Notes under the pieces: generated by a model
What the model saw: the letters and a program-made list of their open reading frames with translations, nothing else
Databases searched by the model: none
What the model was told of the DNA's origin: nothing
Position numbers and translations under genes: made by a program
Shown here: in pieces, positions 7,706 to 16,551 of the stretch
Position numbering within the stretch: the first letter of the stretch is position 1
Layout of the letters: each line of letters opens with the position of its first letter
Assembly (NCBI GenBank): GCA_944383825.1
Contig: CALWRA010000024.1
Location: forward strand, 1-48,364
Length of the DNA: 48,364 bases
Direction: 5' to 3'
Source of the DNA: an uncultured Acetatifactor sp.
GTDB taxonomy: Bacteria > Bacillota > Clostridia > Lachnospirales > Lachnospiraceae

Positions 7706-8986
7706 TTAATCTTCTCTTCGTTGTATGGTCTTGTTCACTTTTAGGAGGAAGGAAATCCAGTTTTCTTCCTCCATTTCAATATTTCTGCAGATCAAATCAC
7801 ATCCTAATTTTCCGCATAGACACTTTAAATGATATAGCCCCACACCTCTTTCCGGTCCTTTGTTGCTTTTTCCTAAAGCAAACCAGCCCTCTAACTCACT
7901 ATAAGGTACATAGGGAAAAGGATTTCTGACTTCATATGTAAAGGCTTCCTTAGTCTCTCTAATTTCCAAATGGATTTTTCCCGGAGCCTCTCCAATGCCT
8001 TTTATGGCTTCCGCCGCATTATCAAGCAAAATTCCAAGCATTTGCACTATATAATAAGCAGACACAATCGTTTCATACGATTCTACCGTTATTTTATAAG
8101 TGATTTCTGCCTCATCCTCCAGTTCGCCCAATTTCCCATACAAAAATCCAATTATAACCTCATCTCCAAGAGCCAAAAGGCTGTTGTATTTGTTTTCTTC
8201 CACAACACGACTGAAATATTTCTCCTGAGCTCTCACCAAATCTTCATAAGTCTTATTGGTGTAATGCATGGAAAGCACCGCTGTAATATGATTATTTATC
8301 TCATGCTGCCGCATTCTGATTTGTGTCAGAAATTCATTATAACCTTTGTCATTTTTCTCTTTTCTACTTTGCTCCTCTTTGGCTTTCCCACTAATTCCAT
8401 GATATTTATGCCATTGTTTTATTAATACACAAATTAATATAGTCATAGGAATTAAAAGTAAAAAAGACTCTCCAATGATTCCATGAAAAAATTTTGCTTG
8501 TACTAAAACAAAAGCTGCCAAAGCGCAAAGAACACCCAATGAAATATACAAAATTTTTTCTTTTTTCTCTATCCATTGAGAAAAACGATACAGCTTCAAT
8601 CTACCTAGTAGAAAGGTACAGAAAATCAGCACCACAACATTTACCAACAATCCCCGTCCCTTCTCATTACGAGGAAAAATTAATACTGCAGGAACTAGAC
8701 ATGCGAACTGCAGAATCGTCATAACCACAAGATATAATACATTGTTTATGATCGTATCCAGAATACCTCTTCTAAATCTGAAAACGCAATAAAGAATAAT
8801 CAGAAGATAGACCAACAGCGAAAATATTTTTGGCACAGGCTGGGTGTTTGCTATTTCCAAAACTGTCAAAAGGCCCAGAAATAGCAAAATGGTTTTTATT
8901 TCAAATTTTACTTTTTCCCCAAAAATCCGGTGAATACAGAACACCACCGACAATATTTCCGTTACCAAAACAAAACGCAGCAGCAT
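7706..8986 (-). CDS. agrC: AgrC-like GHKL sensor histidine kinase
   Basis: The N-terminal half (about residues 1-195) holds six to seven hydrophobic segments, the polytopic peptide-sensing domain of AgrC proteins. RMRQHEINNHITAVL near residue 228 carries the phosphoacceptor His of this class. The C-terminal GHKL ATPase shows the N box LLDNAAEAI and the later GVGLYHLK motif. It begins one base after the response regulator stop, so the genes are coupled. It lies convergent to agrBD, and the predicted ligand is the AgrD peptide. Specificity is inferred from position, not from sequence. Confidence 0.9.
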   Translation of the reverse strand: MLLRFVLVTEILSVVFCIHRIFGEKVKFEIKTILLFLGLLTVLEIANTQPVPKIFSLLVYLLIILYCVFRFRRGILDTIINNVLYLVVMTILQFACLVPAVLIFPRNEKGRGLLVNVVVLIFCTFLLGRLKLYRFSQWIEKKEKILYISLGVLCALAAFVLVQAKFFHGIIGESFLLLIPMTILICVLIKQWHKYHGISGKAKEEQSRKEKNDKGYNEFLTQIRMRQHEINNHITAVLSMHYTNKTYEDLVRAQEKYFSRVVEENKYNSLLALGDEVIIGFLYGKLGELEDEAEITYKITVESYETIVSAYYIVQMLGILLDNAAEAIKGIGEAPGKIHLEIRETKEAFTYEVRNPFPYVPYSELEGWFALGKSNKGPERGVGLYHLKCLCGKLGCDLICRNIEMEEENWISFLLKVNKTIQRRED

Positions 8987-8987
8987 G

Positions 8988-9710
8988 TCACTTAAATATT
9001 TCCTTCAACAGCTTCTTGTACATCAGACCAATCTCCACTCTTCCGTAATTATCTCTTAACTGAATAATTCTATTGGTCATGTCTACGTTATGTACAAATC
9101 TTTTATTGATTATGGCGCTACGGCTACACTGAATTATATCAGGGCTGTCTGCTTCATCCAGCAGTCTTTTCAAAGTCAGATAAGGAATCTCCAGTGTATC
9201 GCTGCGCCTTGTATGAATATACATAATATGATTTACGCTCTCTGCATAGACAATATCACTTCTGTCCACCGCCAAAACAATACCGTCCTTGCGAAAGTAC
9301 AAAGTTTTATCCTCTTCCTGAAACCCTGGAAATTTCAGGCAATGCGCTACCATTTGTCTGACTTTGTCGGTATCGAAAGGCTTCTCTACAAAATTATAAC
9401 AGTGCAGTTTTTCATAGGCGTACAATTTTGAATCCTCTAAGGAGGTGACAAACAGCACCGGAGTAAAAGCATAATTGTTAATTTTCCTGATACTGTCTAC
9501 AAATCGGAGCCCAGAAGAATCTCCCGGCCTTCTGGTATCCAGAATAATGTCTATAATAAAAAGATCAATCTTTCTTTCCAACGCGCATTTATAGGCATCC
9601 CTGATATTATCCAGAGCAATCACCTCACATTTTGCGTCGGCCTCCCGCACAATTGCAGCCAAATGCCGCAATGTATTTTTATTGTCCTCTAAAATCAAAA
9701 TCTTTTTCAA
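8988..9710 (-). CDS. agrA: LytTR-family response regulator (AgrA-like), TTG start
   Basis: Residues 1-125 form a receiver domain (KKILILEDN, phosphoacceptor in LFIIDIILD, Thr in LFVTS, Lys in FVEKPF). The C-terminal part is a LytTR DNA-binding domain (DIVYAESVNHIMYIHT, LIIQCSRSAIINKRFV-like core). I choose the TTG at 9710: AGGGGA lies seven bases upstream and the TTG overlaps the previous stop as TTGA, implying coupled translation. An in-frame ATG at 9728 lies inside the upstream gene and has no ribosome site. It should bind paired direct repeats and activate agrBD when phosphorylated. Confidence 0.9.
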   Translation of the reverse strand: MKKILILEDNKNTLRHLAAIVREADAKCEVIALDNIRDAYKCALERKIDLFIIDIILDTRRPGDSSGLRFVDSIRKINNYAFTPVLFVTSLEDSKLYAYEKLHCYNFVEKPFDTDKVRQMVAHCLKFPGFQEEDKTLYFRKDGIVLAVDRSDIVYAESVNHIMYIHTRRSDTLEIPYLTLKRLLDEADSPDIIQCSRSAIINKRFVHNVDMTNRIIQLRDNYGRVEIGLMYKKLLKEIFK

Positions 9711-10396
9711 CGAATTTCCCCTAAACACTTATGTCCCGTTCGCAAATAATTGAAAGCCGCTTCCCCGGCGTCTTTTCCAATGAATTCCAAAAGCGAACAC
9801 AATTCACACACAAATCCCTTTTTATCTTTTAGAATAATAGATGGCGGAATATGAAACAAATCATATATTCGCCATATCATCTCGCTGTCGGGAAGGATCC
9901 TTCCATTTTCCAGCTCCCGTAATTTTTTGACGTCTACACCCAAGCAGCCCGCCATTTTTTGCTGTGTATATCCCAAAAGCCGTCTGACGGAATAAAGAAT
10001 ATTGTCATTTTCCTTTCCTGCCACAAGGATATATTTCATATATTCAATTCTTCTATATATCCTTTCCCATCTCCCCGTACTGTCAGCCTGCCTAAAAAAG
10101 GTAATCATGGAATATAAAATACCGACATGGCAAATTATTTCTTCAAAAGTACAGTTTATGAAAAAACTCTTATATTTCTCCGTACTTTTTACACCTGTGT
10201 AAACATACTGTATGTCTATATCCGTACTGCCAAGGCACTGCATTTCATAGTAGGTAAAGCGCTTCTTCCCAAGCTCTGCTTTACTGTAATGGCTCTGCAT
10301 CATTCTCATTTGATAGCTGAGCTGCCGTTGGGATAAATTATTCCTGACTCGCTCTTCTTTTAATCTTTGCAAAACACCTTCGTAATTTAAGCTCAT
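9707..10396 (-). CDS. Double-HTH (XRE) regulator, first gene of the agrA-agrC operon
   Basis: The 229-residue protein has two Cro/CI-like motifs. One is N-terminal (LQRLKEERVRNNLSQRQLSY... SHYSKAELGKKRFTYYE); the other lies at about residues 133-190 (SVRRLLGYTQQKMAGCLGV, KKLRELENGRILP). The linker is helical and basic, with no signal peptide or membrane segment. Its TGA overlaps the TTG start of the response regulator, so the three genes form one operon. I have no function beyond probable DNA binding. Its coupling to a two-component pair suggests a partner or antagonist of the LytTR regulator. Confidence 0.82.
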   Translation of the reverse strand: MSLNYEGVLQRLKEERVRNNLSQRQLSYQMRMMQSHYSKAELGKKRFTYYEMQCLGSTDIDIQYVYTGVKSTEKYKSFFINCTFEEIICHVGILYSMITFFRQADSTGRWERIYRRIEYMKYILVAGKENDNILYSVRRLLGYTQQKMAGCLGVDVKKLRELENGRILPDSEMIWRIYDLFHIPPSIILKDKKGFVCELCSLLEFIGKDAGEAAFNYLRTGHKCLGEIR

Positions 10397-10545
10397 GGGT
10401 AATCTTCCTTGTATGGCGCTTTCTCATTTTACCCATTTTACGCCAATATATTCCCCTTTTATGCACCTATTTGTGACTAAATGAGGGTTTTGCAAACAGC
10501 AAGAGGCCCGCATAGTTTCCATTTAACTGACATTCACTTGCCATG

Positions 10546-10570
10546 AACAAAAAAAAGCCCGCTAACCGCG
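10546..10570 (-). terminator. Weak intrinsic terminator after the 71-aa ORF
   Basis: On the minus strand a short hairpin (CGC-GGTTA-GCG, overlapping the stop codon) is followed by GGC and eight T. The stem is short, so the call is tentative. Confidence 0.4.
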
Positions 10571-10777
10571 AACATTTGTTCTTACACTTTTTTCACCGGC
10601 GGCAGTTCTTACAAGCATCCCATTCTCCGGTGCGATTTCACCATTTATCTCCTCCTCCGCAGCAGCTTTCACAGCTCTGTTCCCTTCTACGTATTTTCTC
10701 TCCGGTATCTCCTTCATTGCATTGTTCTGAAAAAGCTCTTCTTCCTTTTGCACAGGCCTGATACTACAATATGACAT
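10562..10777 (-). CDS. Small 71-aa protein of unknown function under duplicated operator-like sites
   Basis: AGGAGGT lies six bases before the ATG, a near-perfect ribosome site. A promoter with -35 TTGCAG and -10 TACAAT, 17-base spacer, lies just upstream. The product (MSYCSIRPVQKEEELFQNNA..., later KAAAEEEINGEIAPENG) is polar and Glu/Ala-rich, with no membrane segment or known motif. The regulatory DNA is the main evidence that the gene is real. It runs in the same direction as the hemerythrin gene upstream but has its own promoter. Confidence 0.6.
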   Translation of the reverse strand: MSYCSIRPVQKEEELFQNNAMKEIPERKYVEGNRAVKAAAEEEINGEIAPENGMLVRTAAGEKSVRTNVRG

Positions 10778-10850
10778 GTCTATACCTCCTGTCCGCTTTT
10801 GCGGACATTAATTCATGACATATTGTAGTATTCTGCTGTCTGCGCTGCAA
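10760..10850 (-). promoter_or_regulatory. Promoter with two inverted 19-bp operator-like repeats and a leader hairpin
   Basis: GATACTACAATATGACATG (10760-10778, plus strand) covers the start codon of the 71-aa ORF. Its inverted copy, 17 of 19 identical, lies at 10814-10832 and covers the -10 TACAAT (10827-10822); the -35 TTGCAG is at 10850-10845. Between them TGTCCGC-TTTT-GCGGACA (10790-10807) forms a perfect hairpin touching the ribosome site. The core ACTACA-ATA-TGTCAT resembles the TACTACA/TGTAGTA dyad bound by BlaI/MecI-type repressors. That family match is inference. Confidence 0.65.
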
Positions 10851-10935
10851 GGAGCCATGGTTCGTATCAATATAGCTGCCGTTCCTGTTCTCATAGCATG
10901 TCAAGAATGGCGCGTTTTTGCGCATGTGCTGTCCT

Positions 10936-11331
10936 TTACTTTCCAATCAGTCCATCCACATGGAATATGTGGTTAATCAGCCAGTCCGTAAGAAAATCCA
11001 GAATTTTCATAATCTGCTCATCCTGACTTCCATCATCCGCCAAATGCTCCATTTCAAATTCTTCCAGCTTTTCAATAAAAGCCCGATGCTGTGTTATCTG
11101 AGTAAAAAGACGTTTATAATTAATGGATCTCATATATTCCTCTTCATCAGCAAAATGCTTCTTTGTGTAATCCTTAAGCTTTTGAAGAACATAGGCAATA
11201 TTATCATATTTGTCCGGTGTGAATTCATCATGCAGCAGCTCGTAAACTTCATCTGCATATGCAAATATCTGCTTATGCTCTTCATCAATCATCTCAATTC
11301 CTATGTAATATTCCGGTTTCATTTCATACAT
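10936..11331 (-). CDS. Bacteriohemerythrin
   Basis: A 131-residue four-helix protein with the di-iron ligands of hemerythrins: His and Glu around IDEEHKQIF, HFADEEEYM, QHRAFIEKLEEFEMEH and LINHIFHVD at the C-terminus. These proteins bind O2 reversibly at a non-haem di-iron site and in anaerobes probably scavenge or sense oxygen. AGAGGA lies six bases before the ATG. It stands alone, upstream of the 71-aa gene in the same direction. No fused signalling domain is seen. Confidence 0.9.
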   Translation of the reverse strand: MYEMKPEYYIGIEMIDEEHKQIFAYADEVYELLHDEFTPDKYDNIAYVLQKLKDYTKKHFADEEEYMRSINYKRLFTQITQHRAFIEKLEEFEMEHLADDGSQDEQIMKILDFLTDWLINHIFHVDGLIGK

Positions 11332-11447
11332 TTTTATCCTCTTTTCTGCACAGCTTTCATTGCCAGACAGGCCTGCGGGAGCTGCGCGGACGCAGACCTG
11401 TCATCTTTTAAATTTACAGTGCTTCCTTTATCTGTCTCAGCGCTTCG

Positions 11448-12740
11448 TTACTCCTGCCAAAAGAGTTTCAAAGCCCTGACGGCATATTCTGTGTCAAGCG
11501 CTCCCGCCGTCTCCACTGCGGAGTGCATTGCCAGCTGCGCAAGTCCGATGTCCACGGATTGTACCGATACATGGGACACAGACAGATTGCCTAAAGTGGA
11601 GCCTCCTGGTATGTCGGAGCGGTTTGCATAGGTCTGATAAGGCACCCCGGCCCTTTTGCAGATGTTTTTCATTTTAGCGGCTGAAAGCGCATCTGTTGTA
11701 TATTTCTGGCTTCCATGATATTTAATCACAATTCCGCCGTTCATGCAAGGCCGATTGGTAGGATCTGATCTCTCCGGATGATTAGGATGCAGAGCGTGGG
11801 CATTATCGGCGGAAATCAGAAAGCTCCCCGCTATCATAGCCAGCAATTGGCCTCTTCCAATCCCGATACCTTCTGCAATACGGCACAACGTATCCTCTAA
11901 AAAGGTGGAATCTGCTCCCTGCCTTGTGGCGCTGCCCACTTCCTCATTGTCAAAGACTGCGCATACATTAATGTATTTTTGGGGATTGCTCTCCAAAAAG
12001 GCTGTAAGGGACGCATACACACACTGTAGGTCATCCAGCCGCGGAGAGAGCACAAATTCCCGGTCTGCCCCCAGAAATCTTCCTTTCTCTCTGGTATACA
12101 GAAACAGGTCATGCGCCAGAATATCCTCTTTCTTTACATGAGCGGCCTTTGCCAGCTCTTCCAGCAAACGTCCTCTGCCCCTTTCCATTGTCCCTTCTGC
12201 AAAAAGAGGAAGCATATCGCACTGAGGATCGTAGGCTACTCCTTTGTTCATGTCCCGGTTCATATGAATGGCCACATTCGGAATCACTAAAAGATCTCTG
12301 TCTATGTTCACAAGCCTGGTGACCGGTTCATTTCTCCGCTGATCCCACAGGGCAATGCGGCCCGCTACAGAAAGGGCTCTGTCCAGCCATGTGGAAAGAA
12401 TCATTCCTCCGTATTTTTCCGTATTCAGTTTAATATATCTGTTCTCCACCACAATTTCCGGCTCCTCCTTCACCTTAAAGGAAGGAGAATCGCTGTGTGA
12501 GGCAGTCACGTGAAAGCCAGCCCAAGAGCTTCCTTCAGGAATGCGCAGAGCGATAATGGAAGAGTCGTTTCTTGACACATAATAATTTCCTCCCGGCTTA
12601 ATATGCCAGTCCTCTGTCTCATCAAGCTCCTCGAATGCCTGCTCCTTCAGCGCTGCTTTCATATTCTTGATTGCGTGGAAGCTACTGGGGGATTTCTCAA
12701 TAAATTCCAGCATAGCCTCCGCATATCTCTGATCCTTCAT
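11448..12740 (-). CDS. apeB: M18-family aminopeptidase
   Basis: The 430-residue protein matches M18 zinc aminopeptidases, cytosolic dodecamers that remove N-terminal residues, often acidic ones. Visible ligand motifs are ASHSDSPSF (His near residue 80), LSPRLDDLQ (bridging Asp), FDNEEVGSATRQGA (catalytic Glu plus ligand), ISADNAHALHPNHP and a C-terminal AMHSAVETAG His. Length is normal. The GDP-fucose synthase gene ends 31 bases upstream in the same direction, but no functional link is obvious. The ribosome site is weak (GGAT six bases before the ATG). Confidence 0.93.
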   Translation of the reverse strand: MKDQRYAEAMLEFIEKSPSSFHAIKNMKAALKEQAFEELDETEDWHIKPGGNYYVSRNDSSIIALRIPEGSSWAGFHVTASHSDSPSFKVKEEPEIVVENRYIKLNTEKYGGMILSTWLDRALSVAGRIALWDQRRNEPVTRLVNIDRDLLVIPNVAIHMNRDMNKGVAYDPQCDMLPLFAEGTMERGRGRLLEELAKAAHVKKEDILAHDLFLYTREKGRFLGADREFVLSPRLDDLQCVYASLTAFLESNPQKYINVCAVFDNEEVGSATRQGADSTFLEDTLCRIAEGIGIGRGQLLAMIAGSFLISADNAHALHPNHPERSDPTNRPCMNGGIVIKYHGSQKYTTDALSAAKMKNICKRAGVPYQTYANRSDIPGGSTLGNLSVSHVSVQSVDIGLAQLAMHSAVETAGALDTEYAVRALKLFWQE

Positions 12741-12771
12741 AATTATCCGTCATTCCTTTTCCGCTTTCTTC

Positions 12772-13716
12772 TCAGCGCTCAGCCCTCACAGGATTACTTA
12801 AAAAGTCCTGATAGGTAAGGCGTATTCCCTCTTCAAGCTCCGTAGTATAATGATAGCCCAGGCTCTCCAGCTTGCTCACATCAAGGAGCTTCCGGGGGGT
12901 TCCGTCCGGCTTGGAGGGATCCCATTTGATCTCCCCCGCATATCCCACCACTTTTGCCACAAGTCTTGTCAGATCTTTTATGGTAATCTCCTTCCCCGTC
13001 CCCAGATTTACCGTTTCGCTGCCGCTGTAATGATTCATCAGGAATACACAGGCGTCCGCCAGATCGTCCACATACATAAATTCTCTGAGGGGCGTCCCTG
13101 TTCCCCAGCAGACCACTTCCTTCGCTCCGGCCTCCTTTGCCTCATGAAAGCGGCGAATCAGCGCCGGAAGCACATGGGAATGGGTAGGATGGTAATTATC
13201 ATTTGGCCCATACAAATTTGTTGGCATTACGCTGATATAGTCCGTGCCGTACTGGCGGTTCAGATATTCGCAGTATTTCAATCCGGATATCTTCGCCAGC
13301 GCATATGCCTCGTTGGTCTTTTCCAAAGATGAGGTAAGCAGACAGTCCTCCTTCATGGGCTGAGGCGCCATACGGGGATAAATACAGCTGCTGCCCAGAA
13401 ACAAAAGCTTTTTACAACCGTTCTCCCAGGCCGAGTGAATCACATTCATCTCTAGAATCATGTTTTCGTACATAAAATCAGCCTGAGCCTCGCTGTTAGC
13501 CATAATTCCCCCTACCTTGGCCGCCGCCAGAAACACATAATCCGGCTTTTCCTGTGCGAAAAAGTCCTCTACCTCCTGCTGGCGGCACAAATTCAGCTCT
13601 TTATGCCCTCTTGTGACAATATTGAGAAATCCTTTTTTTTCCAGAGACCGGCATATGGCGCTTCCCACCATACCCCGGTGTCCAGCCACATATATTTTTC
13701 CTTCCTTTTTCATCAT
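12772..13716 (-). CDS. fcl: GDP-L-fucose synthase
   Basis: An extended short-chain dehydrogenase of 314 residues. The NADP site is GHRGMVGSA near residue 13. Catalytic residues lie in FLGSSCIYP (Ser) and EAYALAKISG (Tyr-x3-Lys). The segment NLYGPNDNYHPTHSHVLPALIRRFHEAK is characteristic of the epimerase-reductase that converts GDP-4-keto-6-deoxymannose to GDP-L-fucose. GGGAGA precedes the tandem ATGATG start. The partner GDP-mannose 4,6-dehydratase (gmd) is not in the window, so it must lie elsewhere. The product feeds surface glycan synthesis. Confidence 0.92.
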   Translation of the reverse strand: MMKKEGKIYVAGHRGMVGSAICRSLEKKGFLNIVTRGHKELNLCRQQEVEDFFAQEKPDYVFLAAAKVGGIMANSEAQADFMYENMILEMNVIHSAWENGCKKLLFLGSSCIYPRMAPQPMKEDCLLTSSLEKTNEAYALAKISGLKYCEYLNRQYGTDYISVMPTNLYGPNDNYHPTHSHVLPALIRRFHEAKEAGAKEVVCWGTGTPLREFMYVDDLADACVFLMNHYSGSETVNLGTGKEITIKDLTRLVAKVVGYAGEIKWDPSKPDGTPRKLLDVSKLESLGYHYTTELEEGIRLTYQDFLSNPVRAER

Positions 13717-13822
13717 GACTGATCTCCCTTTCCGATCAAGCCGGCTTTTCCTGACAAAATTATCTCTCTGGCCGCATTTTGCCTGCGTGCCCCGGCATGG
13801 AGCCGTCGATCATTTGCTCCAA

Positions 13823-14371
13823 TCAACGATACACAATCGCTTGCGCCAGCTCTTCAGCCTTTTCCCTGCCGCAGAACGCTGCGGCGATTTCCAGCGCAAA
13901 GTCGATGGCGGTTCCCATACCTCTTGAGGTAATCACATTTCCGTCAACTGCAGCCGGCTCCTTCACAATCTGCGCCCCTGTAAGATGACTTTCAAAGCCG
14001 GGATAACAGCAAGCCCTTTTTCCCTTTAGAATTCCTCTATGTCCCAGAATACTGGGCGCCGCGCAGATTGCCGCAACGTATTTTCCCGCAGCCGCAAAGG
14101 CGTCCACCTGCTCCATAAGAGGGCCGCATGCTTCCAGATTTTTGGTTCCATCCCCTCCCCCCGGAAGCACCAGCATATCATATTGCTCAAAGTCTGCCTG
14201 AGCATACGTCCTGTCCATTTCCACAAAAATTCCGTGAGCCCCTCTGACCTGCTTCTCCTCCGTGATGGACACCATATCTATCTCAAGCCCGCATCTGCGG
14301 CAGACATCCACAACAGTCAAAGCTTCTATCTCTTCATAGCCCTCCGCAAAAAAAACTGCAATCCTATCCAT
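13823..14371 (-). CDS. DJ-1/PfpI-family protein
   Basis: I start at 14371 (MDRIAVFFAEGYEEIEA), where CGGAGGAAA lies upstream, giving 182 residues; the longer in-frame start has no ribosome site. The DJ-1 features are the acidic Glu in FFAEGYEEIE, the nucleophile elbow AAICAAPSILG with its reactive Cys, and the LPGGGDGTKNL loop. The bacterial YajL/ThiJ-like branch is linked to oxidative-stress protection and proposed deglycase activity. A specific substrate cannot be assigned. It is divergent from the CYTH gene. Confidence 0.88.
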   Translation of the reverse strand: MDRIAVFFAEGYEEIEALTVVDVCRRCGLEIDMVSITEEKQVRGAHGIFVEMDRTYAQADFEQYDMLVLPGGGDGTKNLEACGPLMEQVDAFAAAGKYVAAICAAPSILGHRGILKGKRACCYPGFESHLTGAQIVKEPAAVDGNVITSRGMGTAIDFALEIAAAFCGREKAEELAQAIVYR

Positions 14372-14552
14372 ATTTATTTCCTCCGTTTCTGAAAACAGTA
14401 TACACATTTACTTCAAATTTTTCAATTCATTACTTTGCTTTTGAGAAAATTATGTTATAATGACTTTGTTCCTGAAAGGACAGCCTCTTAACTGCCTTAG
14501 GAGGCTCTGTTTATAAACAATTAACGCACGAACCCCGTATGGAGGAAATTTT

Positions 14553-15053
14553 ATGGAAATAGAGCGCAAATTTACAATTAAAACCATTCCCGAGAATCTG
14601 GAAAGCTATCCCTGTCATCATATTGAGCAGGCATACCTGAACGTAAATCCGGTGGTCCGCGTGCGAAAACAGGATGAGGAATACTACATGACTTACAAGG
14701 GGAACGGCATGTTGGCAAGAGATGAGCACAATCTCCCCCTCAACAGGGATGCTTATTACCACCTTAGGGAGAAAGCCGATGGTAACATTATTTCCAAAAA
14801 GCGGTATCTGATTCCACTGTCCCATCCCGGCTTCAAGCAGGGCTTTCCCACGCCTCCCGCAGACTATTCTCTGACCATTGAACTGGATGTGTTTGATCCG
14901 CCGTTTGCTCCTCTGATCATGGCCGAGGTGGAATTCGGCAGCAGAGAAGCCGCGGAGGCCTTTGTGCCTCCCGAATGGTTTGACGAAGAGGTCACCTACA
15001 ATAAGGAATATCATAACTCATACATGGCGCTTCAGATTTCGTCACACACCTAA
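14553..15053 (+). CDS. CYTH-domain triphosphate tunnel metalloenzyme
   Basis: The 166-residue protein opens MEIERKFTI, the ExExK-type signature of CYTH proteins, and continues with alternating Lys/Arg/Glu strands (VVRVRKQ, YYMTYKG, SKKRYLIPL, LTIELDVF, MAEVEFGS) that line the beta-tunnel. Such enzymes hydrolyse tripolyphosphate or triphosphorylated nucleosides using Mg or Mn. GGAGG precedes the ATG. Its 3' end meets the malQ terminator from the other strand. No CHAD domain is attached. The substrate is unknown. Confidence 0.9.
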   Translation: MEIERKFTIKTIPENLESYPCHHIEQAYLNVNPVVRVRKQDEEYYMTYKGNGMLARDEHNLPLNRDAYYHLREKADGNIISKKRYLIPLSHPGFKQGFPTPPADYSLTIELDVFDPPFAPLIMAEVEFGSREAAEAFVPPEWFDEEVTYNKEYHNSYMALQISSHT

Positions 15054-15079
15054 AAAGCGGAAGGCTTTACAGCCTTCCG
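15052..15079 (-). terminator. Intrinsic terminator of the pfp-malQ operon
   Basis: On the minus strand CGGAAGGCT pairs perfectly with AGCCTTCCG across a four-base loop, followed by CTTTTT. The stem overlaps the last codons of malQ. Confidence 0.85.
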
Positions 15080-16551
15080 TATAGCTTTGTAAGCCGGAAA
15101 ATCTTATCCGCCAGTTCATCCGTAAGCGCATCTTTGTCCATTCTCCATTTCCAGTTATTTCCAAGCGTGGAGGGAGTATTGATCCTGCCTTCGCTGCCAA
15201 GCTCCAGATAATCCTGCATAGGAACAATGGCCGTGTTGGCCACGCTTGCAAGGACCGCCCTGACACATGCTGCGGCAAGCTCCCTGTCCGTGCGGGCATG
15301 CAGGTACTCTTTTGCAAAACGCTTATCCTTAAGCGGCATGGTTTTGATCATTCCAAGCATAGTATCATTGTCGTGGGTGCCGGTGTATACCACACAATTC
15401 TTCTTATATCGGTGGGGAAGATATTCGCTGTCGCTCCAGGCGTCAAAGGCAAACTGCAGCACCTTCATTCCGGGATAACCGGTCTCTTTGACCAGCTCTC
15501 TGACGCTCTGGGTAAGAAAGCCAAGATCCTCCGCAATTACCTCCCTCTCTCCAAGCTTCTTTTCTACCGCCTCAAACAGATGTATCCCCGGTCCCTTTTC
15601 CCAATGTCCGTTTTGGGCAGTCTCATCTCCATAGGGCACGAACCAATATTCGTCAAATCCCCGAAAATGATCGATGCGCAGCACATCATACCATTCATAG
15701 CAACGGGCAATGCGCTTCAGCCACCACTCATATCCCGTCTTTTTATGATACTTCCAGTTGTAAAGCGGATTCCCCCAAAGCTGTCCTGTCTTGGAAAAAG
15801 CGTCCGGAGGACAGCCTGCCACACCTGTGGGGAGTCCCTTTGCATCCAGCTTGAAAAGCTCCGGACCGGCCCATGTATCCGCACTGTCAAGAGCCACATA
15901 AATAGGAATATCTCCTACAATTTTGATTCCCTTATGATTGGCATAATCCTTAAGCGCTCTCCATTGTGCCGCAAAAATATATTGCTGAAAACGGTAAAAG
16001 CGTATTTCCCTGTCAAGACTTTTCCTATATTTTTCCAACGCTTCCTTTTTGCGCAGGCGAATGTCCTCATCCCATTCCAGAAAACAAACGCCTCCAAAGC
16101 TGTTTTTTACAGCCATATACTGAGCGTAATCCTCCAGCCAAAACGCGTTTTCCCCGACAAAGCGCAGATAATCCCCTGTTTCCTCCAGTCCCTTTGCCGC
16201 AGCTCTTTCATATGCCTTTCTCAATATCCTGAAGCGTGATTCATACATCTTCCCATAGTCAACGTAATTCTCATCCCCGCCAAAATCACAGACATCGCAT
16301 TCTTTTTTCGTAAGATACCCGATTTTAATAAGCTGTTCCAGATCTATATAGTAGGGATTACCCGCAAATGTGGAAAAAGACTGATAGGGAGAGTCCCCAT
16401 ATCCAGTAGGGCCCAGCGGCAATATCTGCCAGAGCTTCTGGCCTGCCCTTTCCAAAAAATCTACAAATTCATAGCTTTTCGCCCCAAAGGTTCCAATTCC
16501 GTAGGGAGAAGGCACGGCAGATATGGGAAGCAGTATTCCCTGTCTTCTCAT
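15067..16551 (-). CDS. malQ: 4-alpha-glucanotransferase (amylomaltase)
   Basis: A 494-residue GH77 enzyme that transfers maltooligosaccharide units between alpha-1,4-glucans and releases glucose. Family motifs: LWQILPLGPTGYGDSPYQ near the N-terminus, LRIDHFRGFDEYW with the nucleophile Asp, EVIAEDLGFLT with the acid/base Glu, and YTGTHDNDT with the third acidic residue. Length fits the bacterial MalQ class. Its start overlaps the upstream phosphofructokinase stop by four bases (ATGA), so glucan processing and glycolytic entry are co-expressed. A strong terminator follows. Confidence 0.95.
   Translation of the reverse strand: MRRQGILLPISAVPSPYGIGTFGAKSYEFVDFLERAGQKLWQILPLGPTGYGDSPYQSFSTFAGNPYYIDLEQLIKIGYLTKKECDVCDFGGDENYVDYGKMYESRFRILRKAYERAAAKGLEETGDYLRFVGENAFWLEDYAQYMAVKNSFGGVCFLEWDEDIRLRKKEALEKYRKSLDREIRFYRFQQYIFAAQWRALKDYANHKGIKIVGDIPIYVALDSADTWAGPELFKLDAKGLPTGVAGCPPDAFSKTGQLWGNPLYNWKYHKKTGYEWWLKRIARCYEWYDVLRIDHFRGFDEYWFVPYGDETAQNGHWEKGPGIHLFEAVEKKLGEREVIAEDLGFLTQSVRELVKETGYPGMKVLQFAFDAWSDSEYLPHRYKKNCVVYTGTHDNDTMLGMIKTMPLKDKRFAKEYLHARTDRELAAACVRAVLASVANTAIVPMQDYLELGSEGRINTPSTLGNNWKWRMDKDALTDELADKIFRLTKLYGRL

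Noticed and set aside
10760..10832. The 19-bp inverted repeat as a long mRNA hairpin hiding the start codon
   Set aside because: The upstream arm covers the -10 box, so most of it would not be transcribed; a pair of DNA operators explains it better.
10764..10946. Minus-strand 60-codon ORF over the leader of the 71-aa gene
   Set aside because: TTG start, no ribosome site, and it runs through the promoter and both operator repeats.
15298..16239. 313-codon plus ORF inside malQ
   Set aside because: Antisense shadow of malQ with no family resemblance.
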